39,697 nt of DNA, from NCBI GenBank assembly GCA_004297545.1, contig SCTB01000189.1, positions 1-39,697 on the forward strand, in the 5' to 3' direction. The stretch's first letter is position 1. Every line of letters starts with the position of its first letter. A program made the position numbers and the translations under genes. The stretch comes from Alphaproteobacteria bacterium. GTDB lineage: Bacteria > Pseudomonadota > Alphaproteobacteria > Micavibrionales > UBA2020. Shown one piece after another: positions 33,859 through 39,697 of this stretch. Under the pieces are notes generated by a model, which saw only the letters and a program-made list of their open reading frames with translations, was not told the DNA's origin and did no database searches.

Positions 33859-35155
33859 GTTCCTGATGCTTTTCTGTCTGGCGTATGCGCCATCCGCCTT
33901 CGCCAGCCGCCCCGGCGGCGGGGATGAGGGACCGGACCAGTGCACGGTCATGGGCGAGGTGGTCAGCATCCAGGAAGACAAGGGCCTCGCCACTGTGCGC
34001 CTGAAACAGATATCGGGCTCGACCACCTATAACGGCTGCTCGGCGACGGGAGCGCAGGGAATGGCGGAAAAGAACACGCCGGTCACCGTGCCGCTGAACA
34101 TCCAGCCCAAACCCTTTATCACCGTTGGCGATGTGGTCTTCGTCAATGTCCGTTCTGACAGGGACATATCGCTCGAAACCTTCGCGCCGGGCGACTTCAC
34201 CCTCGATATGCTGCTGAAAGAGGTGCAGATTTACTTTGATGACCGTCTGCAGCGCTTCAAGTTCATCTATGCCATCAAATGCTATCTGGGCGTGCAGCAG
34301 ACGGTCGAGAAGCTGGTGCCCGAGCTTGTCGAGGCGGATAAGGAAAAGCGCCTTTCCGCCGCGCTGATGCTGATCGTGCTGGCCGGCGCGAAGCACCCGG
34401 TGCCGCCCGCAGAGCTGCAGCTGGCCCTGCGCATCGGCCTCATGGAAAGCCGCAAATCGGCGGTGGGCAGCAGCATTACCCTTTATCCCGGCGACCGCGC
34501 GCAGGTGGTGAATGTTCTGATCGGCATGCTGCATGACAAAGAGGTCGTGGACCCTTTCGCCAGCATCGTGGCCATGGGCGAGATGGGGGAAGAGGGGGCG
34601 AGGGCGCTCCCCGACGCGATTGACCGCATCAACGACGCTTCTGCCTCCCAGCTGCGCAGCGATGGCGACAGGATATTCGCGGAAGCCGTTACAAAGATGA
34701 AGGCCGAGGAGAAAGCGGTTAAAATCTTCATGGCGAAGGTGGATGAGGGAAAGCTGAAGGACAAGGAAGGCCCGCTTGCCAAGGGCATGTGCCGCCTGAA
34801 GGTGAAAAGCGACGAATTGGCTGCCTGGTGCAGGAACGGCGGCGTGGACCCGCAGGCGGCCTGCCGGGAGGCGGTCGGACGGCTCGACAGTTTCATTGCC
34901 ACGCTACCCAATACCTGCGGTCGTGACGACGACTGCAGCGGCTATTACTTTCCCGTCGGCGCGCCGGAATGCCCGCCCGCGCACATGCTCTCGAAATCCG
35001 GCATGACGCCCGAGAAACAGGAAGGGGCTTTGAAGTTCCGCGCCATGGTGGAACATGCCTGCGCGACGGAATGGGAAAACAAGCATGCCGTCTGCTCGCC
35101 CGCGGAATACAAGCCGGGATGCAGGGACGGGAAGTGCGTCAATTTACAAAAATAA
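33854..35155 (+). CDS. Exported Cys-rich protein of unknown function
   Basis: About 433 residues, with signal peptide MTFLMLFCLAYAPSAFA. The mature part starts with a small beta-rich domain with two cysteines (DQCTVMGEVVSIQED, NGCSATG). A large helical middle follows, with pairs of helices that resemble HEAT-like repeats (LSAALMLIVLAGAKHPVPPA, VVDPFASIVAMGEMGEEGA). The C-terminus is cysteine-rich, with at least eight cysteines (for example NTCGRDDDCSGYYFP, CSPAEYKPGCRDGKC), suggesting disulphides. The start is uncertain: the ATG at 33854 lies on the repeat, 33866 is possible, and an open frame reaches back to 33740. No family recognised. Confidence 0.75.
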   Translation: MTFLMLFCLAYAPSAFASRPGGGDEGPDQCTVMGEVVSIQEDKGLATVRLKQISGSTTYNGCSATGAQGMAEKNTPVTVPLNIQPKPFITVGDVVFVNVRSDRDISLETFAPGDFTLDMLLKEVQIYFDDRLQRFKFIYAIKCYLGVQQTVEKLVPELVEADKEKRLSAALMLIVLAGAKHPVPPAELQLALRIGLMESRKSAVGSSITLYPGDRAQVVNVLIGMLHDKEVVDPFASIVAMGEMGEEGARALPDAIDRINDASASQLRSDGDRIFAEAVTKMKAEEKAVKIFMAKVDEGKLKDKEGPLAKGMCRLKVKSDELAAWCRNGGVDPQAACREAVGRLDSFIATLPNTCGRDDDCSGYYFPVGAPECPPAHMLSKSGMTPEKQEGALKFRAMVEHACATEWENKHAVCSPAEYKPGCRDGKCVNLQK

Positions 35156-35161
35156 TCCTGC

Positions 35162-35947
35162 TCAGGCCTTCGCCGCTTCCTGCTGCAGGGGCGATTTTTT
35201 GAACGTCGGGCAGGCCCGGAAAATGCGCAGGAGCTTTCCGCTCTCAGGGGGTTTCTTCAGCACCCCGGAGGCGCCTTTCTTCACGGCCTGCAGCACGTTG
35301 TGCTTCGACGTGTCCGAGCTCATCATGATGATGAAGGCGTCAAAATCCACGTTTGACAGCTGTTCGAGTATCGCGAGGCCCGGAGCGGAGGGCAGGTGGA
35401 TATCGAGGAACACGATATCCGGGTTTATCTCCCGGTACAGTTCCACGGCGTTCTTGCCGTCCTCGCTCTGGTGCATCTTCGCATAGCCTTCGCATTCCTT
35501 TTGCATCAGCGCCCGGTAGAAAAAGTCGTCGTCAACGACAAGAATGCGGTTCTCGGGCCGTTTCAGGCGATCCTTGAACAGGGTATCGGCCGATCCGTCC
35601 CCGTCGACGAAATTCTCTTCCACCTGCTTGAGCGCCTCGGCGCTCATCTGCCTCACCATGAAGGTATATCCCCGGCCGGCCAGCTTCTGCTCCAGCTCCG
35701 ACTTGAAAGCCACGGAATCGCCAAGGCTGCCGTAGCGCGTCAGCAGGACGGCCTTGTCGTCGAACGGGAAGAGGATGCCCTCCTTGTCCGCGTAGAGGCC
35801 GAGAATTTTCTGCGCCAGCGCCTTCATGTCCTCGGGCCCGCTGCCGGGCAGGCGGATGGAAGCGATCTGCCATTCCGGCATATGCTCGTTGATGGACCCG
35901 GAGAGCGAAAGGAATCCGGTTTTCCTGTCTGAACCCGCCATCAGCAT
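35162..35947 (-). CDS. Response regulator with N-terminal unknown domain and C-terminal REC
   Basis: A 261-residue protein. Residues about 1-125 form an unidentified alpha/beta domain (ILFPFDDKAVLLTRYGSLGD, GYTFMVRQMSAEALKQVEEN). Residues about 132-250 are a receiver domain: acidic pocket D139/D140/D141, phospho-acceptor Asp182 in IVFLDIHLPSAPG, Ser210 and Lys231 in GVLKKPP. There is no DNA-binding or GGDEF output after it, so the output is probably by protein contact or through the N-terminal domain. The ATG at 35947 has AGAGG 6 bases upstream. It lies 28 bases behind the hybrid kinase gene and is likely its cognate regulator. Confidence 0.88.
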   Translation of the reverse strand: MLMAGSDRKTGFLSLSGSINEHMPEWQIASIRLPGSGPEDMKALAQKILGLYADKEGILFPFDDKAVLLTRYGSLGDSVAFKSELEQKLAGRGYTFMVRQMSAEALKQVEENFVDGDGSADTLFKDRLKRPENRILVVDDDFFYRALMQKECEGYAKMHQSEDGKNAVELYREINPDIVFLDIHLPSAPGLAILEQLSNVDFDAFIIMMSSDTSKHNVLQAVKKGASGVLKKPPESGKLLRIFRACPTFKKSPLQQEAAKA

Positions 35948-35975
35948 GTCTTGCCTCTTTCTGCATGATAAAAAT

Positions 35976-38720
35976 TCATGATTTTGTTTTCTCCAGCGCG
36001 GTTTTTATCGCGCTGAAGGCCCCCTGGATTTTTCCTAGTATCTCTTCCCTGTCCTGGGCGGAGGCGGTTTCCATCTCCTGCGCCCTTTCGCACAGCGCCG
36101 TAAAGTCTTCCGCCTGCAGCAGCGCCGCGCCGCCCTTGAGCTTGTGCGCCGCTTCGACCCAGTTTTCGTTCATGCCGCCGCGGCAGTTGTCTTTCAGTAT
36201 CTTCAGCATGTCTTCGGACTGCTCGATGAATTTCGCGACGAGCTGGCGCAGCGCATCCTTGTTGCTGGCAAGCTTCTCCAGGAGCGAGATGTCGAACAGC
36301 GCGCCGTCCTTTGCCGACGGCGGCTTCCTGCGCTCCTCCGGCTCGTTGTCGAAGGTGACCCAGCGGCCCATCACATCCTGCAATTCGGCGGGGTCGAGGG
36401 GCTTGGTGATAAGGTCGTCCATGCCGGAATGCAGCGCGCGCTCGCGCGTTCCCGACATCGCGTCGGCGGTGAGCGCGATAATGGGGATTTGCGCGCCGGT
36501 TTCCCCCTCCATGGAGCGGATGCTCTGCGCCGCCTCGTAGCCGCTCATGAGCGGCATGTGGCAGTCCATGACGATCATGTCGTAGGCGTTCTTTTTGTGC
36601 ATGCTGACGGCTTCCTCGCCGTCTTCCGCGAAGTCGAAATGCGTAACGCCCACGCGCGGCAGCAGTTCCCTCATGAAGTCGCGGTTGAAGGGCTGGTCCT
36701 CGGCCACCAGCAGCCGGAGATCGCTGACATGGATGCGCTTTTCCGGCGGCAGGCGGCGGGCCCGCTGGCGTCTCTTGCGCTGGTCTTCGGGCATCTTGGC
36801 GTGCACGATATCGAACGGGATGTCGATCCAGAAGCGCGAGCCCTTGCCTTCCTCGCTTTCCACGCCGATCTGTCCGCCCATCATTTCGACGATCTCCTTG
36901 GAGATGTGCAGGCCCAGTCCCGTGCCGCCGAACTTGCGCGTGATGGACGAATCCGCCTGCGAAAACTTGCGGAAGAGGTTGTCGATCTTGTCCGCCGGTA
37001 TGCCGATGCCGGTATCCTTGACGGAGAAGGAGAGCGAGACCATCTGCTGGCCCTTTTGCTCGAAGCCGACCTTGATGCCGACAGAGCCCTTCATCGTGTA
37101 CTTGATCGCATTGCCCACCAGGTTGATCATCACGCGCTGGAGCCTGAAGGGATCGCCGATGAAATAGGGGAAGGTGTCGGGCTTGATGATGCTAAGCCCC
37201 AGGCCCTTCTCCCCGGCCAGCGGGCGCATCACGTTCGCCATGTCCTCGATAATCTCCTCGACCGAAAAGACGATGCGCTCCAGCCGCATTTCCCCGGCCT
37301 CGATTTTGGAAATGTCCAGGATGTCGTTGACGATGGTGAGAAGGTTTTCCGACGACCGGAAGGCGACGGAGAGCATGGAGCGGTGCCTTTCCGGCACGGT
37401 GTCGTCCTGCAGGAGGATGCGCAGCATGCCGAGTATGCTGTTCAGCGGGGTGCGGATTTCATGGCTCATGTTCGCCAGGAACTCGGACTTGGCCTTGTTG
37501 GCGACATCGGCCCTGTCGCGCGCAGCCGCAAGCTCGTCGGCGTGCCGCGCGCGCTCCTTGGCGACGATGAGTTCGTCGGCGTAGGTTCTCAGGGCCTTTT
37601 CCTGCTCTTTTTTGGCGGTCACGTCTTCCAGGATTTGCAGCAAAATCTGGGGCGCTCCCTTGTCGTCATAAATCGGTATTTTGACCGTATGCGCGGTGAT
37701 GGTCGTATCCCTTGCCGTCGTGACCGCTTCTTCGGGTATGTCGACGATGACGCCGCCCGCCATCACTTTCGCGTCTTCTTCAGGCCGCGAAATCTTGTCG
37801 TCGTTGGCGGCATTGACGATGTCATTGGCGCTGATGCCGAAGATCTCTTCCGCCTTGCGGCTCCACAGGACGATCTTGGAATCGTTCCGCACGTCCTTGG
37901 CGAAGACGGCCAGCGGGATGTTGTTGATGATCGTGTCCAGGAACTGCGTCTTTTCCCGGGTTTCCTTCTCCGCCGTGCGCAGGTCGCTGTCGCGGCGGCT
38001 GATCTGCTGCAGCATGTCGTTGAACTGGTCGACCAGCGCGCCGATTTCGTCGTCGTAGGCCTTTGCCGCGCGCACGGTGTAATCCTTGTCGCGCGCGACG
38101 GCCCTGGTGATGTCGAGCAGGTGGTTGATCGAGCGCGTGATCAGCCCCTGCATCCAGAACGACAGGGAGAAAGCGGCGACCAGCGACAGAAGCAGGCCGA
38201 CGCCTGCGATCAGCAGGTTGTTCTCCACCCTTGTCGCGAGGTCCCCGGTGGCGGAGCGGACGAAGAGCGTCCCCACCGGCTTGTCGTCGGACATGATCTT
38301 GCGATAGGAATAGATATTGTTGTTGCGGTTGGAGCTGATTTCGCCCGGCGACGTGCTGCAGGCGGGCTGCTCCGCGCCGATGTCGTCGATCAGGATGCGG
38401 TTGTAGGCGGGGTTCCTGTAGCTGGCCAGCAGCTTGCCGTCGGCGGTGAAAATGCAGGCATTGACCGTTCGCGAGCCCCTGGTCAGCGTTTCCAGCAGTT
38501 CGCCCGCGGCCTTGGCGTCGTCGAACATGACGGCGGCATCGCTCTGGCGGCTGATGTTGTCGGCAAGGATTTCGGTTTCCCTGAAAATATGCGCGCGGAA
38601 GGCGGCGTAATCATAGCCGACGAAAATCGCGATGAAGGTCAGGAGCGCCACGCCGCTCGAGATCATGATGATGAGGCGAAGCTTCTGCTTGAGATTGAGT
38701 TTTCTGATGCGCTCCATCAT
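35976..38720 (-). CDS. Hybrid histidine kinase with HAMP, PAS, HisKA, HATPase, REC and HPt
   Basis: A 914-residue inner-membrane sensor. TM1 is about residues 14-36, the periplasmic sensor about 37-165 (CHASE8-like in size and position) and TM2 about 169-189. HAMP follows to about 245, and then a PAS domain (about 258-370) and coiled coil. HisKA has phospho-His420 in NMSHEIRTPLNSILG. The ATPase shows NLVGNAIKY, DTGIGIP and FGGTGLGL. The receiver has Asp719 in VMDCHMPLMSG and Lys773. An HPt domain has His859 in AAHKLKGGAALL. This is a complete phosphorelay in one chain. It lies 7 bases after the YfiR-like gene and is followed by the response regulator, all one minus operon. Confidence 0.95.
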   Translation of the reverse strand: MMERIRKLNLKQKLRLIIMISSGVALLTFIAIFVGYDYAAFRAHIFRETEILADNISRQSDAAVMFDDAKAAGELLETLTRGSRTVNACIFTADGKLLASYRNPAYNRILIDDIGAEQPACSTSPGEISSNRNNNIYSYRKIMSDDKPVGTLFVRSATGDLATRVENNLLIAGVGLLLSLVAAFSLSFWMQGLITRSINHLLDITRAVARDKDYTVRAAKAYDDEIGALVDQFNDMLQQISRRDSDLRTAEKETREKTQFLDTIINNIPLAVFAKDVRNDSKIVLWSRKAEEIFGISANDIVNAANDDKISRPEEDAKVMAGGVIVDIPEEAVTTARDTTITAHTVKIPIYDDKGAPQILLQILEDVTAKKEQEKALRTYADELIVAKERARHADELAAARDRADVANKAKSEFLANMSHEIRTPLNSILGMLRILLQDDTVPERHRSMLSVAFRSSENLLTIVNDILDISKIEAGEMRLERIVFSVEEIIEDMANVMRPLAGEKGLGLSIIKPDTFPYFIGDPFRLQRVMINLVGNAIKYTMKGSVGIKVGFEQKGQQMVSLSFSVKDTGIGIPADKIDNLFRKFSQADSSITRKFGGTGLGLHISKEIVEMMGGQIGVESEEGKGSRFWIDIPFDIVHAKMPEDQRKRRQRARRLPPEKRIHVSDLRLLVAEDQPFNRDFMRELLPRVGVTHFDFAEDGEEAVSMHKKNAYDMIVMDCHMPLMSGYEAAQSIRSMEGETGAQIPIIALTADAMSGTRERALHSGMDDLITKPLDPAELQDVMGRWVTFDNEPEERRKPPSAKDGALFDISLLEKLASNKDALRQLVAKFIEQSEDMLKILKDNCRGGMNENWVEAAHKLKGGAALLQAEDFTALCERAQEMETASAQDREEILGKIQGAFSAIKTALEKTKS

Positions 38721-38727
38721 CTTTGTC

Positions 38728-39264
38728 CTACCCCCTCACATTCGCGAGGGAAAGCAGTTTCGAGCTGATGGAAAGGCCCGTGGCCCGCACCGCGGAGAGG
38801 TCTATCGTGATGCCGATCTTGCCGTTCGCGGGCTTGAATTCGACCATGCCCCCCGCCGATGAAAACCCGTCGATTTCGCTCATCGTCAGCACGGGCGCGC
38901 CTTTCAGCCGCGCGAGGATAGCCCGGAAATTTCCGCTCTCGGACTTGGAGATGAAGGCGATGCTGCACCCCGACAGGTCGTCGCCGCCGCCAAAGCGCCG
39001 GATGACGATTTTCTTCCCCTGGACGGTGCGGCTCTTCATCGGCTCGAGAGCGGCGCCGAAGGGGTCATGCCCGGCGACGCAGACCGTGTAGGCGTCGTGT
39101 GCGTCGGCGGAGGGCCAGGTGGTGAATTGCGTGAAATTGTAAATATAGGCGGAGAGAATAGGATACTTGCGGGCCGACTCCTCATCGGCCCTCGCGGCAC
39201 AGGCGCTCCAAAGCGCGGCCAGCAGCACCGCCGCAAACAGCAGGTGGAGGGTCTTCAATCTCAT
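38728..39264 (-). CDS. YfiR-like periplasmic protein (DUF4154)
   Basis: A 178-residue protein with signal peptide (MRLKTLHLLFAAVLLAALWS, cleavage near residue 26). The family pattern is visible in AYIYNFTQFTTWP (about 39-51), YTVCVAGHDPFG (59-70) and a CSIAFIS strand, then a C-terminal GKIGITIDLSAVRATGLSIS. YfiR-type proteins are periplasmic inhibitors or adaptors of membrane signalling enzymes. The gene heads the operon with the hybrid kinase 7 bases downstream, so it probably modulates that kinase's periplasmic domain. ATG at 39264 is preferred over an upstream in-frame start at 39306, as it opens the signal peptide. Confidence 0.9.
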   Translation of the reverse strand: MRLKTLHLLFAAVLLAALWSACAARADEESARKYPILSAYIYNFTQFTTWPSADAHDAYTVCVAGHDPFGAALEPMKSRTVQGKKIVIRRFGGGDDLSGCSIAFISKSESGNFRAILARLKGAPVLTMSEIDGFSSAGGMVEFKPANGKIGITIDLSAVRATGLSISSKLLSLANVRG

Positions 39265-39366
39265 GATTTTATTAAAACTTCCAAACGCTGAAGCGTCAAT
39301 CGGCATTTCCGGTGTTGCCGGAAAACGTCTTCGGCCCCTATATCGGGAAAACGCGCCAAAATGTGG

Positions 39367-39397
39367 TTTACAACCGGGTGGCTTGCCAGATTATACT
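39367..39397 (+). promoter_or_regulatory. Possible promoter of the TonB-receptor gene
   Basis: TTTACA (39367-39372) and TATACT (39392-39397) with a 19-base spacer, 46 bases before the ATG at 39444. The spacing is long, so this is tentative. Confidence 0.35.
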
Positions 39398-39443
39398 GGG
39401 TGGCAGGGGAGGCAGGCCACGATAGCCAAGACGGGCCACAAAA

Positions 39444-39697
39444 TGTCAGGGGATCGCATTTTACCGCTGTGTATTGCCGCCGCGCTGCTGTGTTTTCCGG
39501 TGCATGCGCGAGCCGAAGCTTTGTCCGCGGATGCCCTGATGGACATGCCGCTGGAAAAGCTTGTGAACGTCGAAGTCACGGTCACCAGCGTTTCGAAATA
39601 TGCCGAGAAGGTGAGCGAGGCGCCGTCGGCGGTCGAGGTCATTACCGCGGACGATATCCGCACCTACGGCTACCGCACGCTGGGCGAGGCGCTCGAC
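39444..39697 (+). CDS. TonB-dependent receptor, N-terminal part (runs off right edge)
   Basis: The + frame is open from the ATG at 39444 to the window end (84 full codons). It has a signal peptide (LPLCIAAALLCFPVHARA, cleavage near residue 24). The start of a plug domain follows: ALMDMPLEKLVNVEVTVTSV, then KVSEAPSAVEVITADDIRTYG. This is the typical pattern of TonB-dependent outer-membrane receptors of the DLSLEELL-NVEVTSVSK type. It is divergent from the YfiR/kinase operon, an arrangement in which the receptor's ligand or its occupancy might feed the kinase. The barrel lies outside the window. Confidence 0.85.

Overview
The window looks like a chromosome segment of a GC-rich alphaproteobacterium. 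This rests on the fabA-fabB-fabI cluster, gyrA and coaD of bacterial type, dispersed GTCATTCC/GTCATCCC-ended palindromic repeats of the kind common in that class, a TTAA-N7-TTAA CtrA-type box, and frequent GTG/TTG starts. I cannot place it in a genus from sequence alone.

Layout. (1) 1-14.2 kb is an accessory region dominated by proteins I do not recognise. It holds a partial minus-strand gene at the left edge, a two-gene + operon (464-1647), a small membrane protein, three tandem paralogous mini-genes of 48-51 codons (2518-3287), and a beta-barrel outer-membrane protein. A minus operon follows (7721 to 4711): an unknown protein, a PIN-like/hydrophobic fusion protein and a YjjX/DUF84 NTPase. 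Then come two ankyrin-repeat proteins, an HI0933/BaiN-like flavoprotein carrying a palindromic repeat inside its reading frame, three more unknown minus genes, an SH3 protein and another unknown. Several of these genes have near-consensus sigma-70 promoters, and two minus promoters share 14 identical bases.

(2) 14.3-17.8 kb is the unsaturated fatty-acid cluster fabA, an unusual inserted gene, fabB and fabI. The inserted gene is AT-richer and encodes an exported protein whose transmembrane anchor closely resembles the second membrane segment of FtsH. (3) 17.8-23.5 kb holds a TMEM175-type channel, a YciI-like protein, a membrane protein, a cupin plus class-I glutamine-amidotransferase-like pair, a TerC plus Sel1 pair, a 23-residue lysine-rich peptide gene and a small exported protein. 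(4) 23.7-27.1 kb holds two tandem paralogous polytopic GT-C-like membrane proteins.

(5) 27.18-30.24 kb is a small AT-richer island inserted at the 3' end of tRNA-Lys(UUU). It is bounded by a 41-bp direct repeat, has a decayed tyrosine-integrase remnant at the far end, and carries two exported proteins, one of them a Sel1-repeat protein. (6) 30.2-33.6 kb is core genome: tRNA-Lys, coaD and gyrA. GyrA has Met and Glu at the two main quinolone-determining positions.

(7) 33.7 kb to the end holds an exported Cys-rich protein whose start lies on a palindromic repeat. It is followed by a signalling operon (YfiR-like periplasmic protein, hybrid histidine kinase with HPt, response regulator) divergent from a TonB-dependent receptor that runs off the right edge.

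The most promising unexplained items are the three mini-genes, the PIN/hydrophobic fusion operon, the FtsH-anchor protein inside the fab cluster, and the in-frame repeat insertion.
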